From Sedimentisphaerales bacterium (GTDB lineage: Bacteria; Planctomycetota; Phycisphaerae; Sedimentisphaerales; Anaerobacaceae), in the NCBI GenBank assembly GCA_016932835.1, contig JAFGCD010000062.1, forward strand, positions 1 through 53,352: a stretch of DNA of 53,352 nucleotides, written 5' to 3'. The notes beneath the pieces are model-generated. The model did not search any database and was not told where the DNA came from. It saw only the letters and a program-made list of their open reading frames with translations. The translations under genes and the position numbers were made by a program. Of this stretch, positions 45,062 through 53,352 are shown piece by piece; the stretch's first letter is position 1; each line of letters starts with the position of its first letter.

Positions 45062-46087
45062 CTATTTCAGTTTGATAGGAACACCCTTTTCGCGGGCCCG
45101 CGAGACAAAAGCCTTGATCTCTTTGAGCAGCATTTCAATCTGCTCGGTGTCTTCGACGAGGGTCTCGTAGAGTTTGCCGTCGTTAACGAGCCTCCCCGCC
45201 GAGCCTGAGCCTTCGTCAATCTTCTGCAGAATCGAACGCGCCTCCGAAAGTGACTTGCCGAGCTGCTCACTAACATCGACAAGAGCGACTATAAGCTTTT
45301 CAGCCTTGGTCTCAGTGCTCTTGAGAGTCTCGCTCCCGGTTACGGCAAGCTTGCGGATTTCTTCGATTGCAGGCTGTGCGCCTTCGATCGTCTCCGAGGC
45401 AACTTTAAGAGCCTCTTCGATCCGTTCCAAAGTGTCCTTGGCTTGCCGCAGCCTTTCCGTAGCCTCACCGGATGCCTGCGCAAGATTTGCCATAGCCACC
45501 TTGAAATTACTTTTATTCTCCGGATCGCTCACCACTTCCTTAGTGTTGTCGATAAGCTCAATCAGGCTGGTAATCAACTCGTCAAGTTTCTTCTGGCTCT
45601 CGGCGGGGAAGAATTCGCTTGTCACACCCGCCGACCCCTGCAGTTTGCCGCCATCGGCCAGGAACGGTCCCGACGGCTCATTTACATCGAAATGCGTTAA
45701 CTGCAACTCGATGTAACTGCTGCCCAGGCCGCGCGTCATCAGCTTTGCTTCTACGTCCTCGGGAATATCACTGAATCTTTTGTCGATGCTCAGCACGATC
45801 AAGGTCTGATGATAGAAGACACCCGTAGCCAAATCCTTCATCACTTTCGGTGGTCTCACGGCCGTGACCCTGCCTATCTGATAACCGCAAAAACGCACAG
45901 GTGTATCCCGCTGTACTCCGGGCGCCTGAGGAAGCTGAATGAAGACATCGTATGACCCCATCTTGCTAACGATCCTGGGCATATCCCCGAACTTAAAAAT
46001 GAGCCATCCAAGTGCAAACATCCCGGCCACTACGAAAATGCCTACAATAATATTGCGTCTTCTCTGGATGGTTTCATAGTCACTCAC
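45062..46087 (-). CDS. MCE/MlaD-family lipid-transport protein
   Basis: This 341-residue, membrane-anchored periplasmic protein starts with one transmembrane helix (NIIVGIFVVAGMFALGWLIF, about residues 12-31). The MCE domain follows (YDVFIQLPQAPGVQRDTPVRF split as YDVFIQLPQAPG and VQRDTPVRF, with GYQIGRVTAV), about residues 45-130. A long alpha-helical tail rich in Glu, Lys and Ala runs from about 165 to 330. MCE proteins form hexamers that carry lipids between membranes. The start is a GTG whose GTGA overlaps the stop of the small MerR-like gene. The partner ABC transporter genes (MlaE, MlaF) are not in the window. Confidence 0.9.
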   Translation of the reverse strand: MSDYETIQRRRNIIVGIFVVAGMFALGWLIFKFGDMPRIVSKMGSYDVFIQLPQAPGVQRDTPVRFCGYQIGRVTAVRPPKVMKDLATGVFYHQTLIVLSIDKRFSDIPEDVEAKLMTRGLGSSYIELQLTHFDVNEPSGPFLADGGKLQGSAGVTSEFFPAESQKKLDELITSLIELIDNTKEVVSDPENKSNFKVAMANLAQASGEATERLRQAKDTLERIEEALKVASETIEGAQPAIEEIRKLAVTGSETLKSTETKAEKLIVALVDVSEQLGKSLSEARSILQKIDEGSGSAGRLVNDGKLYETLVEDTEQIEMLLKEIKAFVSRAREKGVPIKLK

Positions 46088-46344
46088 TTTTGAGGTCCTT
46101 TCAATTCAGTGCGGCCTTCCATAAACAATTCCCTTATGGCCCGCAAGGGATAACCGCTGTCGTTAAGTCTTTTTATCAGCTTGACCCGCTCAATGCTGCC
46201 GGTATCGAACAAACGTCTTCCCGTCGCGGTAGTCTCTGCCGGCTCAAGCAGGCCAACCATCAGGTAATATTGCAGAGATTGCCGGGAAACGCCAGCTTTT
46301 TTTGCCGCCACACCTATCGATACTAATTGGTTTTTTTGACTCAA
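46084..46344 (-). CDS. Small MerR-like helix-turn-helix protein
   Basis: This 86-residue protein is little more than a MerR-type DNA-binding domain: VSIGVAAKKAGVSRQSLQYY, then GLLEPAETTATGRRLFDTGS and IERVKLIKRLNDSGYPLRAI. There is no C-terminal effector or coiled-coil domain. The start is an uncertain TTG at 46344; no ATG fits. Its stop overlaps the GTG of the MCE gene, so the two appear translationally coupled, an unusual pairing. Confidence 0.78.
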   Translation of the reverse strand: MSQKNQLVSIGVAAKKAGVSRQSLQYYLMVGLLEPAETTATGRRLFDTGSIERVKLIKRLNDSGYPLRAIRELFMEGRTELKGPQK

Positions 46345-46536
46345 AATCTGTGCCTGTCTGTAGTTACGACGACTTCATGCTGATTGCAAGCGGCCGGACT
46401 CCGGCGACATTCACCATTCACCGTCCATGCTCAAGCAAGGTCGAGCTTCAGTTATTCTGTTTTATCGGGTGATTTCGGGCAAAGGATAAGTTTTTATGGC
46501 ACTTTGGGGGTTGTTCCATACCGATTTGGCCCGTTC

Positions 46537-46935
46537 TCAGGCCGATTTGGAAGCTCTCTCAGCCGCCCGCACTGTCAGGCCTGATAATGAGGATTCAATC
46601 TGCTCCAGACCCACTCTGACTGGCGCATCCGTCTTTGCGGACTGGCCTAATTGCTTTGACAGCCGAGGAGAAATCATCACCACATAATCGAAACCGCCGG
46701 GGATGTTATCCTGACTGAGGCGAAAGGCCTCCCGTAATAGTCTTTTGAGGCGATTGCGCACAACCGCATTTCCACACGACTTACCCACAGAAACACCAAG
46801 ACGCGCGTACCCGCAATCGTTTCCCGCGGCATAGACCGCCAGCATACCGTCACGAGCACTGGCCTTGCGCGCCAGAACAGCTCGGAACTGACTATTATTC
46901 ACAAGCCTTTTCTCTTTCTCGAAGGTAAGTTTCAA
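46537..46935 (-). CDS. rnpA: Ribonuclease P protein component
   Basis: This 132-residue protein assists the RNase P RNA in 5' maturation of tRNA. The family signature GNAVVRNRLKRLLREAFR is present at about residues 55-72, with LGVSVGKSCG just before. The N-terminus LTFEKEKRLVNNSQFRAVL fits RnpA. The start is a TTG with GGA 5 bases upstream. Usually rpmH lies just before and yidC after; neither is here. The neighbour upstream is a zinc-ribbon membrane protein. Confidence 0.93.
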   Translation of the reverse strand: MKLTFEKEKRLVNNSQFRAVLARKASARDGMLAVYAAGNDCGYARLGVSVGKSCGNAVVRNRLKRLLREAFRLSQDNIPGGFDYVVMISPRLSKQLGQSAKTDAPVRVGLEQIESSLSGLTVRAAERASKSA

Positions 46936-46959
46936 TATTCCATCTCTGTTCAGACCGGA

Positions 46960-47271
46960 CTACTCAAAACCCAACCCCTCCAACTGTGCCGCCAACCTGA
47001 TGTACAAATTCCTTACAACAACGTAACACAGAATAGTGACCACCACAATACCAACCGTCACTATGATCTTGGTGGACACACTATATTTTGGATTAAGCCA
47101 CACAAGCGGCAATGCAAGAGGACCCAGACATAGAACAGCAACCACAAGAACGTGCGTCGAGAAATACCAAGGCGAACCCCCTCGACGCGGCCCATCCAGA
47201 AATTCCCCGCAGAATCGGCACTTAACAGCCTCTTCCTGAATTTCTTCGGCACAATAAGGACACTTCTTCAT
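46960..47271 (-). CDS. Zinc-ribbon small membrane protein
   Basis: This 103-residue protein has an N-terminal zinc ribbon ([20 protein letters not shown], with two CxxC knuckles) followed by two hydrophobic helices (about residues 38-60 and 67-90). Such proteins are widespread and mostly uncharacterised. It lies between the antiporter and rnpA on the same strand, 24 bases before rnpA. Confidence 0.82.
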   Translation of the reverse strand: MKKCPYCAEEIQEEAVKCRFCGEFLDGPRRGGSPWYFSTHVLVVAVLCLGPLALPLVWLNPKYSVSTKIIVTVGIVVVTILCYVVVRNLYIRLAAQLEGLGFE

Positions 47272-47313
47272 AGTTCGCCAATTCCCTCGGCTGTTCTTAT
47301 GCAGAATCTTCTA

Positions 47314-48576
47314 TTATGTTTCGGGCTTCTCAGGCGGTATCTCGCCGGCCTTGGTCAATGCCACCTTTGTCAAAATCGGGCCAATGATTTCAAAGAAAAT
47401 GCATGTAGCTGTTATCGTGGTTAGGACCGACGCGCCAATAACCGTAGCGTGCGGGATATCATATTTCGCTGCCGCCTGCGCCAAGTCTTGCTTGATAATG
47501 AGAGAAAGACCAATCGCCACACCGGCCTGAGAAAGGATACCCAAACCTATGTACTTCTTCACGTTGGGATCGACTCTGCCTAACATCGCCCCCAAACGAG
47601 CCCCTCCTATCAACCCCGCCGAACGACCGGCTATGTAAACTATCCCAATCAAACCAAGAGCAGGAAGCGATGCCAATTCAAGATGCGCCCCGGCCAGGCA
47701 GAAAAACAGAATAAATATCCAGGGCATAATATCAAGAAGAGGAGCTGTGACACGATGAACCAAGGCTTCACGCCTGGTATTGACGAGTACAAACCCGATT
47801 ATCATATTCGTCAGAATCAATGACAAATGCCACCGAATCGAAAGCCCCGCAGCAATCAGCACGACACCAAGAACCATTATGAGAATATCACGCGACTCCT
47901 GAAGCTTGCGCACAAGATGGCAGAACAGAAAGCCCGCCGTGACGCCAACCACAACACTCAGGCCTATCTCCTTGAGAGGCGAGGCCAAAGCGGAGAGAAC
48001 CTCGCCGCCTTTGCCTGTAGCTTCTCCGACAAGAATGTTTTTTGCAAACGCAGCCGCAAATCCAAAAATGATTATAGCCAATCCGTCGTCGAAACCCACA
48101 ACCGCATACAATGCCTTCGTAAGGTTGCCCTTCGCTTTGTACTCCTGTATAACCGCCACCGTCCCGGCAGGAGCGCTCGCCGGAGCCATCGCACCGAATA
48201 TGAGCGCCATAGGCAAGTCACGCGTCAGCAGATAAACCGCCCCTGTAACAACGATGAACGCGCCAAGAGACTCTGCGAATATAATTGAGATTATACCGGG
48301 CCCCAGACGACGCAATGATGACAGGCTCAACTCCGCCCCGATGCTGAACGCTACTAAGGCAAGCGCGACCTCGGTAACGAACGACAGAAGCTCGGTAACC
48401 GATTCGTTAAAAAGGTTCAGCAGGGAAGGACCCAGGATGACCCCGAGAATCATGTAGCCGATCAAAGAGGGCAGCTTCACAAGACGCGCCGCCCCGCCCA
48501 TATAAAAACCCAGAATAGTGGCCACTCCGAGAAGTGTCATGGCCGAGAGCTTAAGACAGGAAATATCCACATTCAT
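47314..48576 (-). CDS. CPA2-family cation/proton antiporter (Kef/NapA-like)
   Basis: This 420-residue inner-membrane protein with about 12-13 helices exchanges Na+ or K+ for protons. Family features are LIGYMILGVILGPSLLNLF (helix 2), ALVAFSIGAELSLSSL, and the Asp-containing helix LYAVVGFDDGLAIIIFGFA, which carries the likely ion-binding acidic residues of CPA2. The usual C-terminal RCK/TrkA-N regulatory domain of KefB/C is absent. The gene upstream on the same strand encodes a PTS EIIA-domain protein that may take over regulation. Confidence 0.9.
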   Translation of the reverse strand: MNVDISCLKLSAMTLLGVATILGFYMGGAARLVKLPSLIGYMILGVILGPSLLNLFNESVTELLSFVTEVALALVAFSIGAELSLSSLRRLGPGIISIIFAESLGAFIVVTGAVYLLTRDLPMALIFGAMAPASAPAGTVAVIQEYKAKGNLTKALYAVVGFDDGLAIIIFGFAAAFAKNILVGEATGKGGEVLSALASPLKEIGLSVVVGVTAGFLFCHLVRKLQESRDILIMVLGVVLIAAGLSIRWHLSLILTNMIIGFVLVNTRREALVHRVTAPLLDIMPWIFILFFCLAGAHLELASLPALGLIGIVYIAGRSAGLIGGARLGAMLGRVDPNVKKYIGLGILSQAGVAIGLSLIIKQDLAQAAAKYDIPHATVIGASVLTTITATCIFFEIIGPILTKVALTKAGEIPPEKPET

Positions 48577-48630
48577 TCGAACACACTCAAACCTGCTTCA
48601 AGAATCACCACCAGCCAATCCAGCCACAAC

Positions 48631-49437
48631 TCACATATCGCCTGCAGAATAGAAGATGTCCTGCGCTGTCACCATAACACCGGAACACTTGTCAAGATCT
48701 CCCGTCACCGTCTCTATCCGCCGAACGGCCTCATTGACAAGGGCTTTTTGCAATACGACCATAATCAGCATGCCAAAATCGCTCGACTTGTCACGCCAAA
48801 AATCCGCAAATAGAGGCATCTTCGCGAGATAAGCCGTCGATTGTTCGGTATTGACGATCACAAGAGAACTCGTCTCGAGTCCGGTCAGTTTCTCAAGCAC
48901 TTCCCTGAACACATTCTCGTCGGCGACGAATACGTTGATGAGACTCTTGGCTGTCTGTTCCGATACATCTATGTCGGCCCGCGTGTGCCGCAGGAAGCTC
49001 TCGAAAACCGCTTCCGAGCTTGTCGCTTTCAACAGTTCCTCCGTAGCGCCCGGAATCAGAAGTGTCTGTGAAATGGCCGAAAGCAACTTCATGTGCCTGC
49101 TCGACTGCAACTCCGGAGCAATTATAAAGACCAGCAGCGTCACAGGCTCGCCGTCCAGGGCCTCGAAACCGACACCCTGCGGCGCCGTAATGATGCCAAC
49201 AACAAACTCCTTGACCGACTTAAGCCGGCAGTGAGGGATTGCAATGCCGCCGCCGAAACCTGTCGAGCCGAGAGATTCACGGTCCTGAAGACTCGTGAGA
49301 ATATTCTGCTCGGAAACACCGGCGAGGATTGGACTCCTCTTCGCAATGGCGGCTACCTCACAAATCGCCTCGGCCTTATCGGCAAACTGCGCCCCGGCTA
49401 CGACACACTCTTGGCGTAATACATCGATAAGCTTCAT
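48631..49437 (-). CDS. PTS EIIA (fructose/nitrogen-type) domain protein with extra C-terminal domain
   Basis: This 268-residue protein is cytoplasmic. Residues about 1-150 are a type 2 EIIA domain, with LQDRESLGSTGFGGGIAIPH and the phosphorylatable His69 in IPHCRL. The C-terminal 110 residues (SLINVFVADENVFREVLEKL ... VTGDLDKCSGVMVTAQDIFY) look like a small alpha/beta domain, possibly PII-like, but this is uncertain. I chose ATG 49437 with AGGA upstream; longer upstream residues are not EIIA-like. It lies 54 bases before the antiporter gene and probably regulates it in response to PTS phosphorylation state (inference). Confidence 0.82.
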   Translation of the reverse strand: MKLIDVLRQECVVAGAQFADKAEAICEVAAIAKRSPILAGVSEQNILTSLQDRESLGSTGFGGGIAIPHCRLKSVKEFVVGIITAPQGVGFEALDGEPVTLLVFIIAPELQSSRHMKLLSAISQTLLIPGATEELLKATSSEAVFESFLRHTRADIDVSEQTAKSLINVFVADENVFREVLEKLTGLETSSLVIVNTEQSTAYLAKMPLFADFWRDKSSDFGMLIMVVLQKALVNEAVRRIETVTGDLDKCSGVMVTAQDIFYSAGDM

Positions 49438-49680
49438 CTTGGCATTCCTGTACCTGTCTGCACCTGTTATGTGGAAATGCGAATGACACAAAAACCTGAA
49501 GAAACAACAGAACCCGACTGCATAACCATCGCTTACACCCGGCTGGCGTTCCTGTCTGGTCAAGAACGCGCAATGATACCCCAACGAGCCCCTTAGTCAA
49601 TTGATTTTTGTCAAACCTAAAACTGTTTCAGCGTTTTTTTTCAATATCTGCAAGTCTGCCGCGGTGTTGTCTTCCATACA

Positions 49681-51687
49681 CTACTGTGCCGCGGCGGTCA
49701 CGCCGGGCCAATCATCCGTGCGGAAAGGCGATGCAGGCAGGCCTTCAGCGTTATACAAATTGCAGACAGGATTATCCGCCCAGGCATACCTCACGGCCGC
49801 AGGAGCGGCCACTGCATCACTGCTGACAACGATTTTGTCGCCTTCGATCTTGGCATCGGCCCAGACGAATTTCTTGTCTTCGCCCGCAATAGCAAATCCC
49901 TTCAACGACCCGCCGCCCTTGGCGACCAGGCCCCCGCCGACGTGATCGAAACTCAGGATTATCTTGCCGCCGTCGGCCTTCATAGATTTGTACAACGGAC
50001 CGCTGTAAACAATGCTCTTGCCATAGCTATTGCCTAATGCCCACAACGCCAGACGCTTGCCGACATCCTGTTTGTTCTTGGGATGAATGTCCTCGGCATC
50101 GCCGATGTCTATGATCACCGCCTGGCCCGTATTTGGCAGCGACAGCGTTCTCAGTTGAGCCTCGCGCAATTCGGCCCAGGCGCTCTCGCCCGGCTCATCC
50201 TTGACCGCCATAAAATTAGCCAGTTGCACGAACAAAAACGGAAAATCGCCTCGCTCCCAATCCTCCCGCCAGTTCGTTATCATAAGCGGGAAAGACTCCC
50301 GATACTGATAGGCTCTGCCCGCGTTGGACTCGCCCTGATACCATATCGCCCCCTTAATGCCGAACGGAATCAACGGTGCGATCATTCCGTTGTACAAGAC
50401 TGTCGGCGCATTGGGGTTATTCGCCCAAGCCGGTGGACTGGGCTGCGAAGGCATAGACTTGATGTCGTAGCCGACTTTGTAACGCCACTTGCCCGACAGA
50501 CTGATCGAACCGGCGCCGCCTGTGTCTTTGAGCATCATCTGCTCCGGCTGACCATAGATGCCTCCGCCCCCGCCGGTATCCAGCACACGGACAACAATGA
50601 CGTTGCGACCAGCCTTGATAATGTCCCCTCCGAACTTGTACTCCCGCGGCGCCATCCATGTGCCAGGCCCTTCGAGACCGCCCACTCGAACCCCGTTGAC
50701 CCACGTCGAATCCATATCGTCAATCGGACCGAGGCTCAGAACCATCTCTTTGCCGGTCATATTCTCCGGCACTTCAAAAGTTCTGCGAAACCAGACCAGA
50801 CCGTCAAAGTTGCCCAGTTCTGTTGTCTCCCAAAGCCCCGGAAGTGCCATCTCTTTCCAGCCGGTATCGTCAAACCCCGGAGCTATGCAGTCCTGGTCTT
50901 TCGAATTGCCTTCGTTGATCTTCTCCTGCCACTGCGCCAATTCTTCCCGGTACTTGGCCATCGAGACCTCTGGGTCGGCTTTGGCCGCGGCTACCGCATC
51001 CATCTGCCTTTTGAAGTAAGGCATCGTCTCCAGAGCGCCGGCTCTCGTCCATGCCTCTGCCACAGTGCCCCCCCAGCTTGTATTGATAAGTCCCACAGGA
51101 ACATTGAGTTCCTTGTGGAGCTTCCTGCCGAAAAAGTACCCTACAGCCGAGAATCCGCCCACTGTTTGCGGGCTGCATTGCTGCCACTGGCCCACACAGT
51201 CGGACTCGGGTGAGTCGGCTATTTTCTTCTGAACCGTAAACAACCGAATATTCGGGTATTTCGCTGCTGAAATCTCTTCCTGGGCGTTGGCCGAACTATA
51301 CACCGACATCTCCATATTCGACTGCCCTGAACACACCCATACCTCACCAACGAGGATATTCCTGATCGTAATCGTATTCTTGCCCCTCAAGGTTATCTCG
51401 TAAGGCCCTCCGGCCTTCGGCGCATCCATACTGAACTGCCACTTGCCATGTTCGTTTGCCGTAACTCCCCACTGCATCGAATGCCAGCTCACAGAGACCA
51501 TAATCTCCTCATTCGGCTCGGCCCAGCCCCAGATAGGAACTTTGCCGCCCTGCTGGAGAACCATATTGTCGCCGATAACCGCCGGCAGTCTTACCTCGCC
51601 GCAGGCAGTGCCCGCCGACGACAGGAACACACCAACAATAGTTATTAGAACCAATCCACTGATACAAACCCTGCTGTTGACCATCAT
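49681..51687 (-). CDS. Sialate O-acetylesterase, long paralogue with inserted beta-sandwich
   Basis: This 668-residue secreted esterase removes O-acetyl groups from sialic acids or similar sugars. A signal peptide is followed by an N-terminal beta domain (RLPAVIGDNMVLQQGGKVPI). The SGNH domain has the Ser nucleophile in CSGQSNMEMS, AIWYQGESNAG, and the Asp-x-x-His in DAEDIHPKNK. Between the SGNH halves, about residues 255-410 form an inserted galactose-binding-like jelly roll (FRRTFEVPENMTGKEMVL, WVNGVRVGGLEG) absent from the downstream paralogue. AAGGAG stands 5 bases before the ATG. It is the second gene of a two-gene unit. Confidence 0.92.
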   Translation of the reverse strand: MMVNSRVCISGLVLITIVGVFLSSAGTACGEVRLPAVIGDNMVLQQGGKVPIWGWAEPNEEIMVSVSWHSMQWGVTANEHGKWQFSMDAPKAGGPYEITLRGKNTITIRNILVGEVWVCSGQSNMEMSVYSSANAQEEISAAKYPNIRLFTVQKKIADSPESDCVGQWQQCSPQTVGGFSAVGYFFGRKLHKELNVPVGLINTSWGGTVAEAWTRAGALETMPYFKRQMDAVAAAKADPEVSMAKYREELAQWQEKINEGNSKDQDCIAPGFDDTGWKEMALPGLWETTELGNFDGLVWFRRTFEVPENMTGKEMVLSLGPIDDMDSTWVNGVRVGGLEGPGTWMAPREYKFGGDIIKAGRNVIVVRVLDTGGGGGIYGQPEQMMLKDTGGAGSISLSGKWRYKVGYDIKSMPSQPSPPAWANNPNAPTVLYNGMIAPLIPFGIKGAIWYQGESNAGRAYQYRESFPLMITNWREDWERGDFPFLFVQLANFMAVKDEPGESAWAELREAQLRTLSLPNTGQAVIIDIGDAEDIHPKNKQDVGKRLALWALGNSYGKSIVYSGPLYKSMKADGGKIILSFDHVGGGLVAKGGGSLKGFAIAGEDKKFVWADAKIEGDKIVVSSDAVAAPAAVRYAWADNPVCNLYNAEGLPASPFRTDDWPGVTAAAQ

Positions 51688-51716
51688 ACGTACTCCTTGT
51701 CACCTTGCCAGAATAT

Positions 51717-53258
51717 CTATCTTGCATCAACCGTCAGGCCGGGCCACTCATCCGTGCGAAACGGCGAAGCCGGCAGGCCCTCGGCATTATACAAATTGCA
51801 CACCGGGTTATCCGCCCAGGCATATCTCACCGCCGCCGGAGCAGCTACTGCATCGCTGCTGACCACAACCGTATTTCCTTCGATCTTCGCTTCGGCCCAG
51901 ACGAACTTCTTGTCTTCGCCGGCAATGGCGAATCCCTTCAACGGCCCATCGCCCTTTACGACAAGCCCGCCGCCGAAATGATCGAAACTCAGGATTGCCT
52001 TTGCCCCATCGACCTTCATCGCCTTGTAGAGAGGCCCGGAATAGACGGCCCTTTTCTTGTAAGTCGTGCCCAACGCCCACGCCGCAAGGCGCTTGCCTAC
52101 GTCCTGTTTGTTTTTGGGATGTATATCCTTGGCATCGCCGATGTCTATAATGACGGCCTGCCCTGTATTCGGCAGGGCCAGCGTCTTGAGTTGGGCCTCG
52201 CGCAGTTCGGCCCACGCGCTCTCGACGGGCTCATCCTTAACCGCCATGAAATTCGCCAACTGAACGAATAAAAACGGAAAATCACCCTGCCCCCAGTCCT
52301 CACGCCAGTTGGTGATCATCGCAGGAAAGAGCTTTCGATACTGGTAAGCCCGCCCTGCATTCGATTCGCCCTGGTACCAGATCGCACCTTGAATCCCATA
52401 GGGAATCAGCGGAGCAATCATCGCGTTGTACAAGCCGGAAGGCGAGTGCGAATGGCCGGGCCCGAAAGGTTCCCTCGGCCGACCCGGAGGATTGGTGCCA
52501 TCGGCCCTAGCCTTGGCAACGGCGGCCTTCCAATCTTCGACCTTCTGGTCGTATTCCTTCTTCGCTTCAGGATAACCTGCAACCGCATCTGCGTAACGCT
52601 TCAGGATCGGCGCAAAATCTGCCTCTTTCTCCAATACACCGCGACGTGTCCATGATTCCGCCGGCGTGCCGCCCCACGATGTATGGATCAGGCCGACAGG
52701 GACATCCAATTCCTTGTGCAGTTCCCTGCCGAAAAAGTATGCCACCGCTGAGAAGCCCGGAATAGTCTCCGGGCTGCACTCAACCCAGCTTCCCGTGCAG
52801 TCCGACTTCGGCTCATCAGCCACCTCACGCTTGACGTAGAAAAGCCGAATCTTCGGATACTTCGCCGCTGCGATCTCCTCCTGAGAATTGGCAGATGATT
52901 GCACAGTCATCTGCATATTGGACTGGCCCGAACCGACCCAAACTTCGCCGACCAGAATATTCTTCAGTGCAATTGTGTTCTTGCCCTTGAGCGTAATCTC
53001 ATAAGGCCCCCCCGCCGCCGGGGAATTCATCTTGAACTGCCACTTGCCGTCTTTGTCGGCCGTAACGCCCCACTGCATCGACTCCCAGCTCACCGAAACC
53101 ATAACCTCCTCACCTGCTTCGGCCCAGCCCCAGATAGCGATCTGCTTGCCCTGCTGCAGCACCATGTTATCGCCAATCACCGCCGGCAACCGAATATCCG
53201 CAAAAGCCACGCCAGCCAGCAGCAGAATAAGAACGCCTATAGTCCCTTTACATTTCAT
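51717..53258 (-). CDS. Sialate O-acetylesterase, short paralogue
   Basis: This 513-residue secreted esterase is the paralogue of the gene at 49681-51687, ending 29 bases before that gene's start. It has a signal peptide (GVLILLLAGVAFA), the same beta domain (RLPAVIGDNMVLQQGKQIAI), the Ser motif GSGQSNMQMT, AIWYQGESNAG and DAKDIHPKNK. The middle is a short linker (EKKEYDQKVEDWK-like, then PPGRPREPFGPGH) in place of the inserted jelly roll. The C-terminal 230 or so residues are nearly identical to those of the paralogue. AAGGAG precedes the ATG. Substrate may include other acetylated glycans, fitting the MBOAT genes nearby. Confidence 0.92.
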   Translation of the reverse strand: MKCKGTIGVLILLLAGVAFADIRLPAVIGDNMVLQQGKQIAIWGWAEAGEEVMVSVSWESMQWGVTADKDGKWQFKMNSPAAGGPYEITLKGKNTIALKNILVGEVWVGSGQSNMQMTVQSSANSQEEIAAAKYPKIRLFYVKREVADEPKSDCTGSWVECSPETIPGFSAVAYFFGRELHKELDVPVGLIHTSWGGTPAESWTRRGVLEKEADFAPILKRYADAVAGYPEAKKEYDQKVEDWKAAVAKARADGTNPPGRPREPFGPGHSHSPSGLYNAMIAPLIPYGIQGAIWYQGESNAGRAYQYRKLFPAMITNWREDWGQGDFPFLFVQLANFMAVKDEPVESAWAELREAQLKTLALPNTGQAVIIDIGDAKDIHPKNKQDVGKRLAAWALGTTYKKRAVYSGPLYKAMKVDGAKAILSFDHFGGGLVVKGDGPLKGFAIAGEDKKFVWAEAKIEGNTVVVSSDAVAAPAAVRYAWADNPVCNLYNAEGLPASPFRTDEWPGLTVDAR

Positions 53259-53352
53259 CTTTCAGCTCCTTACGAAAATCAAGGCAGGCTCCGGCCCGAA
53301 GCTACTCACATCCAGAACACAGAACCCTAAAAAGAACCCGTGCATCGCCCAA

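Noticed and set aside
50083..51213. 376-codon plus-strand open frame opposite the long esterase
   Set aside because: Antisense shadow; the minus-strand frame encodes a complete esterase with signal peptide and catalytic motifs.
1..53352. tRNA, rRNA, transposase, integrase or toxin-antitoxin genes
   Set aside because: I looked for them in all gaps and frames and found no supportable example.

Overview
The window looks like a chromosomal piece of a planctomycete, most likely of the Phycisphaerae/Sedimentisphaerales side. This is an inference from gene content. The window carries secreted polysaccharide-degrading enzymes (GH29 fucosidase, a GH5-like hydrolase, two sialate O-acetylesterases), a TAT-exported Gfo/Idh/MocA oxidoreductase, an FGE-like lipoprotein, a very large HAF/TSP3/peptidase/dockerin-like exoprotein, a soluble group-3 [NiFe] hydrogenase and class II terpene cyclase genes. 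No rRNA, tRNA, CRISPR array, phage or transposase gene was found.

Layout. 0.2-5.5 kb: a plus-strand pseudopilus/type II secretion-like operon (GspE ATPase, two different GspF-like membrane proteins, three small pseudopilin-like proteins), mostly joined by ATGA overlaps. 5.6-7.2 kb: DMT permease joined to a lipoprotein-type O-methyltransferase. 7.4-10.5 kb: giant secreted protein. 10.7-11.6 kb: an orphan membrane-anchored protein followed by a palindromic intergenic repeat. 11.7-13.5 kb (minus): TIGR01777 epimerase, PNPOx-like protein and an unknown. 13.7-17.7 kb (minus): hydBGDA-type NAD(P)-linked [NiFe] hydrogenase with a perfect inverted repeat in front. 18.6-21.7 kb: CBS-GGDEF-HD-GYP protein and a FixJ-type regulator. 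21.9-26.1 kb: oligoendopeptidase F, oxidoreductase, HEAT-repeat protein. 26.2-30.1 kb: divergent GH5-like and GH29 genes. 30.3-35.7 kb (minus): TolB-like protein, an FGE-like/histone-deacetylase fusion, MBOAT and SGNH proteins (polysaccharide O-acetylation). 36.0-37.8 kb: nucleoside deaminase and a second TolB-like protein.

37.9-44.8 kb (minus) is the most striking region. It is a tightly packed five-gene cluster: Fe-S protein, radical SAM protein, DUF116-polyprenyl synthetase fusion, terpenoid-barrel protein and DxDD class II terpene cyclase. A good -35/-10 promoter lies in front. The parts imply a cyclised isoprenoid that is made from a polyprenyl diphosphate and modified by iron-sulfur/radical chemistry. 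I know of no described pathway with this gene set. An MCE lipid-transport protein lies directly upstream on the same strand.

45.1-49.4 kb (minus): MerR-like protein plus MCE protein, rnpA without its usual neighbours, a zinc-ribbon membrane protein, and a CPA2 antiporter behind a PTS EIIA-domain protein. 49.7-53.3 kb (minus): two tandem sialate O-acetylesterase paralogues that differ by a domain insertion.

Start codons were chosen from Shine-Dalgarno spacing, signal peptides and overlaps. Family names rest on motifs read by eye; no database search was run.
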